DNA of 54,813 nucleotides from NCBI GenBank assembly GCA_013177855.1, contig JABLYA010000004.1, positions 1 through 54,813 of the forward strand, in the 5' to 3' direction. How positions within the stretch are numbered: the first letter of the stretch is position 1; each line of letters begins with the position of its first letter. Below the pieces are notes generated by a model. That model ran no database searches, was not told the origin of the DNA, and saw nothing but the letters and a program-made list of their open reading frames with translations. This stretch comes from Ignavibacteria bacterium. Lineage in GTDB: Bacteria > Bacteroidota > Ignavibacteria > Ch128b. Below are positions 7,326 through 14,743 of this stretch, piece by piece. Made by a program: the position numbers and the translations under genes.

Positions 7326-7344
7326 ATATAGTATCTAGACCTTA
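7326..7344 (-). promoter_or_regulatory. Promoter-like 19-mer, copy
   Basis: Minus-strand TAAGGTCTAGATACTATAT, 29 bases upstream of the 7297 start and overlapping the end of the preceding gene. It matches the consensus at AAGGTCTA and TACTA. Confidence 0.35.
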
Positions 7345-7551
7345 TCGATCATCATTCACAAAATCTTTTACTCCAAATAAGATTACTGTTATAACCAATA
7401 TCACAAGTCCTAAACCCAACATAATTATAGGAAACTCTGTAAATAGCCTTATGTATATATATGTAGCAAACAGAAAGGCAACAACAAAGATATTTATCAA
7501 TATAAACGCTACAAATGTTATTAGTACTTTAGGTAACTTCATTTCCTTCAT
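7342..7551 (-). CDS. Small two-TM membrane protein (paralogue A)
   Basis: A 69-residue protein with two hydrophobic helices (about residues 8-32 and 40-60), a short positively charged N-terminus and an acidic C-terminus. It overlaps the next gene by 23 bases and resembles it along both helices (FVAFILINIFVVAFLF versus FVSFLIALNLISFLVF), so the pair looks like a tandem duplication. Small two-TM phage proteins can be holins, superinfection-exclusion proteins or membrane anchors for replication. The location in the early region, away from the muramidase, argues against a holin. Confidence 0.55.
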   Translation of the reverse strand: MKEMKLPKVLITFVAFILINIFVVAFLFATYIYIRLFTEFPIIMLGLGLVILVITVILFGVKDFVNDDR

Positions 7552-7852
7552 CCTCCAAATTTATCCCATTTTTCATTTCTTCTTCAAGAAACTTTTTCAA
7601 GTTCTTAGCTCTTTGTCTATAATAGTGTACCATCACATCTTCTTGTCTCTTTGCCTTTTTAACAGCATCAATCAAGGCGAAAGAAAGAAAAACAACCCAT
7701 AAAGTAAACATAACAAATGCAGCAAACGGATACTGTGCTAAAAATTCTACGTACAAAACTATTACTTTAAATACTAGAAAGCTTATTAAGTTTAAAGCAA
7801 TTAAAAAAGATACAAACAGAAAGATTGTTTTTAGAATTTCTATAGCTTTCAT
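7529..7852 (-). CDS. Small two-TM membrane protein (paralogue B)
   Basis: A 107-residue protein with two predicted membrane helices (about residues 8-32 and 38-62), followed by a charged cytoplasm-type tail with basic and then acidic stretches (KKAKRQEDVMVHYYRQRAKNLKKFLEEEMKNG). The membrane part aligns by eye with the shorter neighbour at 7342-7551; the tail is extra. SD and ATG are strong. Function unknown. Confidence 0.55.
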   Translation of the reverse strand: MKAIEILKTIFLFVSFLIALNLISFLVFKVIVLYVEFLAQYPFAAFVMFTLWVVFLSFALIDAVKKAKRQEDVMVHYYRQRAKNLKKFLEEEMKNGINLEDEGNEVT

Positions 7853-7863
7853 TTTTTTACTCC

Positions 7864-8061
7864 TTAATTTTTAATTATACCAGGTGAAACTAGTTTACTG
7901 TAGAGTATAATGATACGCTCTCTGATATTAAATAAAGGACTAAAATCAGTCCATTCAATACCACAGATCAGGTGGCTAAAATTCTTAAGCTGAATTTTTT
8001 TATCAATATCTAAACCCTTGTACCACTCTAATGCTTTATTAACTGTTATTATATCAAACAT
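7864..8061 (-). CDS. Small hypothetical protein, 65 aa
   Basis: Unrecognised. It has a strong AAAAGGAGTAAAACC site before its ATG and sits between the HicB-like gene and the membrane-protein pair. I checked whether it could be the HicA partner of the downstream HicB-like protein. It lacks the short basic double-stranded-RNA-binding pattern with the conserved GSH motif, so I do not call it HicA. Confidence 0.5.
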   Translation of the reverse strand: MFDIITVNKALEWYKGLDIDKKIQLKNFSHLICGIEWTDFSPLFNIRERIIILYSKLVSPGIIKN

Positions 8062-8085
8062 GGTTTTACTCCTTTTTTTTGTTAA

Positions 8086-8319
8086 TTACGGTTCTGGTAT
8101 TTTTTCGCCTTTTTCAAACAGCTCAATAATGTAAGCTTCTTTCAGTTTATTCAAATTATCTATTGCCTGATTCCATGTCTGGCCATCTGCTACTAAACAG
8201 TTTTCTCCGAAAGTAGGGATCCAGGCACAATATCCACCACCTTCATTTTCCGGTATCTTTTTAATTCTAACAGGATACCGTAAGTTTAAATAGTACGCAA
8301 TTCTTTTATAAGCACCCAT
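8086..8319 (-). CDS. HicB-like protein without HicA partner
   Basis: A 77-residue protein matching the HicB N-terminal fold: YPVRIKKIPENEGGGYCAWIP, then GQTWNQAIDNLNKLKEAYI and a terminal GEKIPEP. HicB antitoxins cover HicA mRNA interferases, and many also carry a DNA-binding domain. None is present here, nor is a HicA gene visible nearby. A stand-alone phage HicB could neutralise a host HicA toxin or have been recruited for another role. That is inference. A promoter-like 19-mer lies 20 bases upstream. Confidence 0.75.
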   Translation of the reverse strand: MGAYKRIAYYLNLRYPVRIKKIPENEGGGYCAWIPTFGENCLVADGQTWNQAIDNLNKLKEAYIIELFEKGEKIPEP

Positions 8320-8338
8320 AATAAATCTCCTTTTATTG

Positions 8339-8357
8339 TTTTGATATCTTGACCTTT
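8339..8357 (-). promoter_or_regulatory. Promoter-like 19-mer, copy 4
   Basis: Minus-strand AAAGGTCAAGATATCAAAA, between the 34-bp palindrome and the HicB-like gene (20 bases upstream of its ATG). The order terminator-like palindrome, promoter-like element, SD, ATG is what a new transcription unit would look like. Confidence 0.4.
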
Positions 8358-8361
8358 CAAA

Positions 8362-8395
8362 TCATAGGGAATGCTGTTAACAGCATTCCCTATGA
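8362..8395. repeat. Perfect 34-bp palindrome around TGCTGTTAACAGCA
   Basis: Every base from 8362 to 8378 pairs with 8395 back to 8379, with no loop. The centre is the genome-wide repeat in its full palindromic form. It overlaps the TAG stop of the VWA gene. As RNA it would be a very stable hairpin, but only a short T run follows on the minus strand, so it may be a DNA-protein site as well as, or instead of, a terminator. Confidence 0.85.
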
Positions 8396-9934
8396 ATTAT
8401 TGTCTTCAAGAATAATTGATTTTACAATTCTATCTCCATACATTTCCTGCCATTTCTCTGGTACATATTTTGCATGTTCTTTATAATTGAAAAATACTAT
8501 TCCCATTCTCTTATATAACTCATCATCAATTTTTATAGGATCATCTTCAAGATCAGTGAGAATAAGAATATTATCTTTATAATCTCTACCAACTTTAACT
8601 AAAGTATTTAATATATTTGTACCACCTTCTGTACGATCATCTCTTAATAAATATTCTTTAGCATTATCATACTTTCTTACAATATCAGTATTAAATAAAA
8701 TCACTTTGTCTATATACACTCCTTCTTCCATAAGAGCAGTTACAAACACTCTCATGGCTTTTCTTTTATCTTCATCTACACTACCTGAAACATCAATCAT
8801 CAGAACTAATCTATCAAATACTCTTCTACCAAAATCTATATCTTCATAATCTCCATCTAATATTCTTAAAATCGTCTCAATATCTAACATTACAGGAGGA
8901 TTATGAGAATAAGTTAAACATAATTCAGTATTTGACAGAAACTGACTTACAACATGTTTTACCTGATCTTTAACGTCTCTAAATATCTTAGATCTCTTTA
9001 TTTCCCTTTTATATTCTTCATATGTTTCTCTACGAAAGAGTTCATCTAATTTCTTATAATCTAACAAACTAGAAACAGCTTCATTTATTATTTCTCTAAG
9101 ATATCTCGTATCAATATCTCTAAAATCTTTCCCTGGTTTCATATTATTCTTATCGACGTCTTCTTCTTGATTTTGTTTCTTCTTTCTTCTCTTTTTCTTA
9201 CCACTGCTATTACTCTGACTATCATCTGGTTTCTCTGTCATCATTATACCTTCATAAGTATCTACAGCACTACCATTTTTATCACTATCATGGTAGTTGA
9301 AAGTAGATGCCCACATTATAGCTAAGGTTAACAGCATCGTATATAAATCTCTATCACTGTCTATAAGTTCTTTATAAGAGCTCATAGCATTTAACAGTAA
9401 ATACCTTAAAAACAATGGTTCTGTACTTAAATCTCTAATCTCTGCTCTTTCATCAAATAAATATGCTAATAAATCTACATACAATACTGATAAAACCTTA
9501 ACTATTTTCCCAACTTCACTATGAACTTTAGTCTGCTTATCATCATTTGTAAACTTTATCATTTCCAAAATATCACTATCGCTTACCTGTTGTTCTTCAA
9601 AATTATATTTTACTGATTGAAGGATTCTAATATAATTGCTAATCTCTCTTTCTTTGTCCATAAAAGTATCATCACTAATCTTTCCCTTATCATTTAGACT
9701 TCTAAGTCTTTCAACACTATCACTCAAATATTTCAAAGTTCTTTCAATAGCTCTCATAATAGTACTTTTATATTCTTTAGCATTCATTAAAACACCTTCA
9801 ACCATCTCAAAATACCGCGAATAATAGTCAAAATTATACAGAGAACTGTAATGATAATTATAGTAACTGTTATATAAGTCATCATCCCAGTTTTCTCTGT
9901 ATCTATATCTGCTAAAATATTTTCTCCAGCTCAT
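8390..9934 (-). CDS. VWA-domain protein (partner of MoxR ATPase)
   Basis: A 514-residue protein with a C-terminal von Willebrand A domain. The MIDAS motif DVSGS lies near residue 380 (RLVLMIDVSGSVDEDKRK), followed by EGGTNILN and ILILTDLEDD. The N-terminal two thirds is helical and charged, with a Ser/Lys-rich insert (SNSSGKKKRRKKKQNQEE). Together with the AAA+ gene just upstream it forms a MoxR-VWA pair like RavA-ViaA, CobS-CobT or NorQ-NorD. Such pairs remodel or insert metal into target complexes. The target in this phage is unknown. SD is GGGAG before MSWRKYF. Confidence 0.8.
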   Translation of the reverse strand: MSWRKYFSRYRYRENWDDDLYNSYYNYHYSSLYNFDYYSRYFEMVEGVLMNAKEYKSTIMRAIERTLKYLSDSVERLRSLNDKGKISDDTFMDKEREISNYIRILQSVKYNFEEQQVSDSDILEMIKFTNDDKQTKVHSEVGKIVKVLSVLYVDLLAYLFDERAEIRDLSTEPLFLRYLLLNAMSSYKELIDSDRDLYTMLLTLAIMWASTFNYHDSDKNGSAVDTYEGIMMTEKPDDSQSNSSGKKKRRKKKQNQEEDVDKNNMKPGKDFRDIDTRYLREIINEAVSSLLDYKKLDELFRRETYEEYKREIKRSKIFRDVKDQVKHVVSQFLSNTELCLTYSHNPPVMLDIETILRILDGDYEDIDFGRRVFDRLVLMIDVSGSVDEDKRKAMRVFVTALMEEGVYIDKVILFNTDIVRKYDNAKEYLLRDDRTEGGTNILNTLVKVGRDYKDNILILTDLEDDPIKIDDELYKRMGIVFFNYKEHAKYVPEKWQEMYGDRIVKSIILEDNNS

Positions 9935-9944
9935 AATTAACTCC

Positions 9945-10886
9945 CTAAGTTATACTTTTAGTTGCAATTATCTCCAATAACTCTTTAGCTTTATCTTCTC
10001 TTCCGAGCTGTCTTAATTCATTGGCTAAGTTAACTAGATTACCTTGAATAGGAACTCTTTTTACAGGGTCTTTTACTCTATCAAGGTCTTCTAATGCTTT
10101 TTCTATTTCACTCATTATCGTTAAATGTCTTGGAAGAATATTATTTAAATCGGTAACTTCTAAACCAAGTACATATAATCCTACCACTTTATATAACTCA
10201 TAACCTTCAAGATAATCTGTCAAAACTGGAATAAGATGATTAAGAGTTACTACTGTTCTGTCAGTCAAACTCACGTGATACTTTTTAACAGCATTTGCTA
10301 TGAAAGCAAATACATCTTCAACTTCTTCCTTTTCCTGTAACTTTTCAATATTCAATGTATATTCTTTTAATTTTCTTCCAAACAACATATCAAAACCAAG
10401 TGGATTTACTTTCGCTTTGATAACAAATCTGTCTAAAAATGCTTCTGATGAAGTTTCTTTGATATCAATATTAGTTGTACCAACGATTAATTTTAATTTG
10501 CTTAAATCTCTCATTCTGGAACCGTCAAAAATCTTTCTCTCTCTCAATATTGAGAGGAGAAGATTTCTATTTTGAGAGTTTGCTTTATCGACTTCGTCTA
10601 TTAATAGCGCTTCTGTATTTTCATCTAATCCACCAATTCTTCTAAGCTCTCCTTTCTGTGTTAATGCTACTGGATCTATATAACCATAGAATTCCTCTTT
10701 ACGGGTATCATAACTTAATTGCTTAAATATCGTATTTAATCCCAAAGATTGACAAAAGTCTAATACTAGTTGAGTTTTAGCAGTTCCAGGATTACCTACT
10801 AATAAAATTGGAATTTCACTTTCCATAGAAACTGCCAGTAACTTAAATTCAGTTACTCTGTCTATTAATTTAGTTCTAATTTCCAT
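9945..10886 (-). CDS. MoxR-family AAA+ ATPase
   Basis: A 313-residue AAA+ protein with Walker A GNPGTAKT (residues 31-38), Walker B ALLIDEVD (D97, E98), the MoxR-type arginine-rich segment NLLLSILRERKIFDG, and a sensor-1-like VGTTN followed by FLDRF. It is a single-domain ATPase that should form a hexameric ring and act on, or with, the VWA protein encoded ten bases downstream. The pair is conserved in many cellular systems and occurs in some phages. The two genes are almost certainly co-translated. Confidence 0.85.
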   Translation of the reverse strand: MEIRTKLIDRVTEFKLLAVSMESEIPILLVGNPGTAKTQLVLDFCQSLGLNTIFKQLSYDTRKEEFYGYIDPVALTQKGELRRIGGLDENTEALLIDEVDKANSQNRNLLLSILRERKIFDGSRMRDLSKLKLIVGTTNIDIKETSSEAFLDRFVIKAKVNPLGFDMLFGRKLKEYTLNIEKLQEKEEVEDVFAFIANAVKKYHVSLTDRTVVTLNHLIPVLTDYLEGYELYKVVGLYVLGLEVTDLNNILPRHLTIMSEIEKALEDLDRVKDPVKRVPIQGNLVNLANELRQLGREDKAKELLEIIATKSIT

Positions 10887-10903
10887 AATATTTCTCCTTA
10901 TTT

Positions 10904-11377
10904 TTAGTTTATCATTTCTGGTTTAATGTTTGTTAAGTTATCATTCTGACCACTTGTCATTTTCTCATAGATTTCCATAATCTTCATAATATCATATTCC
11001 ATGCTGTTAAGATTTATCTTTCTATCATCAATTTCTTTAATTGTATTTATATACACTTCATCTAAAATGTTACCAAGTTGATTAATCTTTTCGCTTTCTA
11101 AGTGCAGAATTGCAAAACTGTAAGTAGAATACTCTTTCAATAGCGCATAAGCTATGGACATTCCCAGTCCTACATCGCTTGAATTAAGATATGCACCATT
11201 TAATTTTTCGTTTTCTTCTTTCTTAAACACCATTAGAGAATAAATTGTATCTAAAATGATTAAAATTTCAAATTTCTCTTCTGGTGTTAAGTCTTGTTTT
11301 TTTGCAACATTTGCTTTCATGAGAATAAAAAATGAAAACAATTGTTTCATACCTTTGATAATAAACATGTTTTCCAT
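10904..11377 (-). CDS. Hypothetical helical protein, 157 aa
   Basis: Unrecognised protein, largely alpha-helical by composition, with many Leu, Ile, Glu and Lys residues. It has a strong SD (AAAGGAG) before MENMFIIKG. It precedes the MoxR gene by 17 bases and is probably in its operon. A promoter-like element lies 45 bases upstream, inside the RNase H gene. Confidence 0.55.
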   Translation of the reverse strand: MENMFIIKGMKQLFSFFILMKANVAKKQDLTPEEKFEILIILDTIYSLMVFKKEENEKLNGAYLNSSDVGLGMSIAYALLKEYSTYSFAILHLESEKINQLGNILDEVYINTIKEIDDRKINLNSMEYDIMKIMEIYEKMTSGQNDNLTNIKPEMIN

Positions 11378-11401
11378 GATATTACTCCTTTATTTTTGTT
11401 G

Positions 11402-11845
11402 TTAGTTTAAGTTAATTTGATTTTTAGTAGACTGACCTTGAAACTCACTGTTAATAGCATCCTTAGCTAATTTATCTGCTCTTTCATTATTTAATTCACC
11501 ATCATGAGCTGTAACTTTTCTAAACTCTACCCTTCCTACCTGTTCTAATAACTTCTTAGCATATGCTATTAAATCCTTATTTGCTCTAGCTTTATAGTTT
11601 TTAGTCAATATATTTATTACATACTGACTATCTGTATAAATAACCAGGTCAGTTTCTTCTTTATGTTTAAGTTCTTTAAGAGCTTCTATTAGTGCCAGTA
11701 ACTCCGCTCTATTATTAGTACCAATTGTCATCTTCTTACTTATTTCTTTTCTATACATTCCACTTTCCATTACAATACCAATACCCATTGTACCAGGGTT
11801 ACCAGCACAAGCTCCATCTATCCATATTTTAACATTATATTTCAT
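11402..11845 (-). CDS. rnhA: Ribonuclease HI
   Basis: A 147-residue RNase HI that removes RNA from RNA-DNA hybrids, such as lagging-strand primers. All four catalytic carboxylates are visible: D10 (WIDGACAGNPG), E48 (NNRAELLAL), D72 (YTDSQYV) and D124 (NNERADKLAKDA), with His114 in the VTAHDGELNN loop. Length matches the short bacterial/phage type without an N-terminal hybrid-binding domain. It would complement the primase-helicase encoded further left. The last codons overlap a promoter-like 19-mer. Confidence 0.92.
   Translation of the reverse strand: MKYNVKIWIDGACAGNPGTMGIGIVMESGMYRKEISKKMTIGTNNRAELLALIEALKELKHKEETDLVIYTDSQYVINILTKNYKARANKDLIAYAKKLLEQVGRVEFRKVTAHDGELNNERADKLAKDAINSEFQGQSTKNQINLN
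11422..11440 (-). promoter_or_regulatory. Promoter-like 19-mer inside rnhA
   Basis: Minus-strand CAAGGTCAGTCTACTAAAA matches copy 1 at 15 of 19 positions. It is the only copy inside a coding region and lies 45 bases upstream of the gene starting at 11377. Confidence 0.3.
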
Positions 11846-11861
11846 AATCTATCTCCTTAAT

Positions 11862-12248
11862 TTATCTGTTTATATCAATTTTCTTAATAATTGGTGTTTT
11901 TCTTTTAATGTACTTTAACGATGAACTATCCATAGGTGCAAAAAACAATCCCCATATTAAACCAGGTACATCAGAACCAACTTTAACTGTGAAACTTTTA
12001 CCATTATAGGATTTAAAATGATAGGATTTAAAATACTGCAACATTAACGTTTCTTCTACTGATATGTTATTAGTATCACTTATACGTTTATCAGCTAGTT
12101 CTTTTTCTTCTAATCTAAACAAATAAATGTAATCAGTACTAATCCCTGGTTTTATAAAACTATTAAATCCATGTATTTTTATATTCTCTCCACAATTCTC
12201 ATTATTACTATACTGATTCAATATTTGAAAAGAACTATTTGAAAGCAA
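11862..12248 (-). CDS. Hypothetical protein, start uncertain
   Basis: A 128-residue frame not recognised. Its only conventional start is a TTG at 12246-12248 without a good SD. An SD-like AGGTGA followed by ATG sits a few bases upstream in another frame and reads ATG-TTG-TGA, stopping at once. The frame stays open upstream of the TTG for about 14 codons without ATG or GTG. Possibilities are a genuine TTG start coupled to the mini-ORF, a one-base frameshift, or a decaying gene. Confidence 0.4.
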   Translation of the reverse strand: MLSNSSFQILNQYSNNENCGENIKIHGFNSFIKPGISTDYIYLFRLEEKELADKRISDTNNISVEETLMLQYFKSYHFKSYNGKSFTVKVGSDVPGLIWGLFFAPMDSSSLKYIKRKTPIIKKIDINR

Positions 12249-12296
12249 ATCACAACATAATTCACCTATTGATTTATTAAAGGTAGGTTAATTAAG

Positions 12297-12348
12297 AATA
12301 CAGTTAACAGCAGAAAAGGAGAGGAGAAAAACTGCTGTTAACTGTATT
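12297..12348 (-). terminator. 17-bp-stem hairpin made of two inverted TTAACAGC copies
   Basis: Arms 12297-12313 and 12332-12348 pair perfectly. The 18-nt loop on the plus strand is purine-only (AAAAGGAGAGGAGAAAAA). Each arm contains one full copy of the window-wide octamer. It lies just beyond the stop of the gene at 12359 and before the next gene, so it probably ends the late transcript that includes the terminase. The minus-strand T tract is short. Confidence 0.6.
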
Positions 12349-12358
12349 TATAGAGAAA

Positions 12359-12910
12359 TTATTTACTCATTGAGGATCCTAGCTCTTCTATAAATGTCTC
12401 TTGTATAGTTTCAAATATCATTTTAATTATATAGTTAGCTAGTGCACCTTCTACATCACTTAGTCCCTTTAATTCCTTTGTATAAGTTTCTAAACTACTA
12501 GTAATGAGTTCTATAGTACCGTTCTCTACTTGCTTACTAACTGTTTGATATATTTCCTGTAAAGTATTAGTAGACCAATCATCTAAGTTTGTTCTACCTT
12601 TCAATACATCTTCTAATTCTTCTTTACTCATGTTCTTAATTTTCTGTGCAAATCCAAAAATCATTTTATGCATTATTAAACTAGATGCTATTACGTTTCT
12701 ATTGAAATTATTCATTTTCTTAACATCTAAATCATTTTCCTTAAGTATTGAAAGATATAAACTTGTTATTGTAAATGGAACCAAGACAGAAGATTTCATT
12801 ATTGCTTCTTCTTCTGAAAGAGAACTTCTAGAAGTAAGATAAATTACTTTGAATAAGTTTTCATATATTTTCAGTTCATTTTTAGAAATTCCTTTTAATT
12901 CTTCACCCAT
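12359..12910 (-). CDS. Hypothetical protein downstream of terminase
   Basis: Starting at the ATG at 12908-12910 (MGEELKG), which has AAAGGAG at good spacing, the product is 183 residues; an earlier ATG at 12940 has no SD. The protein is helical and rich in Leu, Ser and Glu, with no recognised domain. It is the last gene before the palindromic terminator and is probably co-expressed with TerL. A packaging or virion role is possible but unsupported. Confidence 0.55.
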   Translation of the reverse strand: MGEELKGISKNELKIYENLFKVIYLTSRSSLSEEEAIMKSSVLVPFTITSLYLSILKENDLDVKKMNNFNRNVIASSLIMHKMIFGFAQKIKNMSKEELEDVLKGRTNLDDWSTNTLQEIYQTVSKQVENGTIELITSSLETYTKELKGLSDVEGALANYIIKMIFETIQETFIEELGSSMSK

Positions 12911-12940
12911 TTTTAACTCCTTTCTTTTTTTGTTTAACAT

Positions 12941-14743
12941 TTAAATTACTATCCAATCCTCTACTTTTGGTGTATAGTAATCAAACCTTTTATTTGAATT
13001 AGACTTAAAGAAATTAATATCTATATTTGGAGGATAAATTACATTCCATAAAGCTACTTCCAAACTATCAGTACAGTCATCATTTTTAGCTTTTCTTAAA
13101 AATTCTAATTCATATTCTAACTGTCTGGTATCACATAAATGATATACTCTATATGCTTCATAGAAAGGTAGTAATGTTCTTTCAATTCTTTCAAATTTCT
13201 CTCCTTCACTTCTATTTTGTGGTCTAGCCACAATAGTTGTATATAAACCTTTAGAGATAAATACTCTTCTAGTTTCTTCTATAATTGCTCCTTCATGTCC
13301 TCCACCAAATCCTATTTTAATTCTCAAAGGTTTATATTTAACAGCAAGTCTATATAGTTCATCTATATAACCTTTTTGTGTATTTCTATCTCTTATAGAC
13401 ATTTTACCATAAACTTGTTCTAGAACTAATATTCTTTCGTCAGGAAGTATTCCTACAACAGTTATAGCTGTATTATCTCCTTCTAATTTACCTCCTGCTA
13501 TATCTACTCCTATTTCTATATTCATTATCATTGGTCTTTTATCTTTCTCTATTAACCAATAATATCCATATTCATATTTAATTTCATAGTCTTCTAACCT
13601 TTGAAAATATTCTCTGTTAAATCTCTTTAATTCTTGTGGTACCACTTCATGAAAATATTCTTGATAAAAACCAGCTATATTCTGATTTTCTATAGCTTCT
13701 TTGTATTTTAAGACTAATTCATATAATCCTACTCTATCACTCCATAATACTTTATATTTGTTTTCCAGGCTCTTAAAAAAGTTTCTTTGTTTTTCTATTT
13801 TAACAAATTCATCTTTTTCATCGTCAAATGGTAATTTTGCTATTCTCATATCTGTATTAACAGCAACATGTTCTGTAACTACCTTTTGAAAATCTAATAA
13901 ATCCATAGGATAAAACTTTAATGTTTTCCATGTATCTGATCTTTCACATTCTACAAGTACCGTATCTTCATGTACTATTGTACCTACTAAAAATACTTTA
14001 CCTAACAAATCATCTACTGAGTTAATAGCACTGTTATAAAACCATTTCTTAATACTTAATCTACTTTCTGCTGTTATCGTATTATTCTCCGAATATATAT
14101 CATCAAAGAAAGCAAATGTAGGTCTATAAGCACCTTTAATTCTACCTCTAGCCTGTTGTTTAGCACCAAATCCAGCTATAAAACAATTATTAATCTTAAA
14201 AGCTTTTTTAGTCCACTGTCCTGTAGTATCATCTACTGCCTCTTCTATAGTTAGCTTATAGAAGTATTTTAACATTGGATTAATTATAAACTCATCTCTA
14301 ATATTAACCACAAAATCTTCTGCCATTGTAGCAGTTTCTGAAAATATTACAATATATTTCTCATTAATTTTAACATCGAATACTTTACCATCTTCTGCTT
14401 TAATTTTCATTATTTGACCATTATGAGCCAGTAAATAGGAAACTAAACCAAATATTAATTTACTTTTAGCAAACCCTCTAAATGCTATAAGTTCTCTTAA
14501 TCTATGTTGTTTATTAATGTATCTGGGATCATATAATCTAAGTAACATCAATAATACCTGTATATGACCGCTGTTAAATTCATGTCTATAATGTTCTGGA
14601 TACATATATTTCAACCATTGTAATATACCCATATTTCTATCACAAGAAGTATTATCTAAAAATATACTCTCTTTATACTCTATAAAGTGTATTCTACATA
14701 AACCATCTTTAACAGCAAGTTTATTACAAAGTTTACAGGTCAT
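12941..14743 (-). CDS. terL: Terminase large subunit
   Basis: A 600-residue packaging motor. An N-terminal zinc-knuckle-like CxxC...CxxH (C3, C6, C16, H19) precedes the ATPase: Walker A AFRGFAKSK (residues 87-95) and Walker B FAFFDD. The RNase H-fold nuclease starts at IEIGVDIAGG, with acidic residues continuing in DNTAITVVG and the final DDCTDSLEVALWNV. TerL translocates DNA into the prohead and cuts the concatemer. The start overlaps the stop of the giant gene (ATGA), and its SD (GGAG) lies in the giant gene's last codons, so expression is coupled to it. Confidence 0.9.
   Translation of the reverse strand: MTCKLCNKLAVKDGLCRIHFIEYKESIFLDNTSCDRNMGILQWLKYMYPEHYRHEFNSGHIQVLLMLLRLYDPRYINKQHRLRELIAFRGFAKSKLIFGLVSYLLAHNGQIMKIKAEDGKVFDVKINEKYIVIFSETATMAEDFVVNIRDEFIINPMLKYFYKLTIEEAVDDTTGQWTKKAFKINNCFIAGFGAKQQARGRIKGAYRPTFAFFDDIYSENNTITAESRLSIKKWFYNSAINSVDDLLGKVFLVGTIVHEDTVLVECERSDTWKTLKFYPMDLLDFQKVVTEHVAVNTDMRIAKLPFDDEKDEFVKIEKQRNFFKSLENKYKVLWSDRVGLYELVLKYKEAIENQNIAGFYQEYFHEVVPQELKRFNREYFQRLEDYEIKYEYGYYWLIEKDKRPMIMNIEIGVDIAGGKLEGDNTAITVVGILPDERILVLEQVYGKMSIRDRNTQKGYIDELYRLAVKYKPLRIKIGFGGGHEGAIIEETRRVFISKGLYTTIVARPQNRSEGEKFERIERTLLPFYEAYRVYHLCDTRQLEYELEFLRKAKNDDCTDSLEVALWNVIYPPNIDINFFKSNSNKRFDYYTPKVEDWIVI

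Noticed and set aside
7864-8061. HicA toxin next to the HicB-like gene
   Set aside because: It lacks the compact basic pattern and conserved GSH segment of HicA, and the order and start signals suggest an independent gene.
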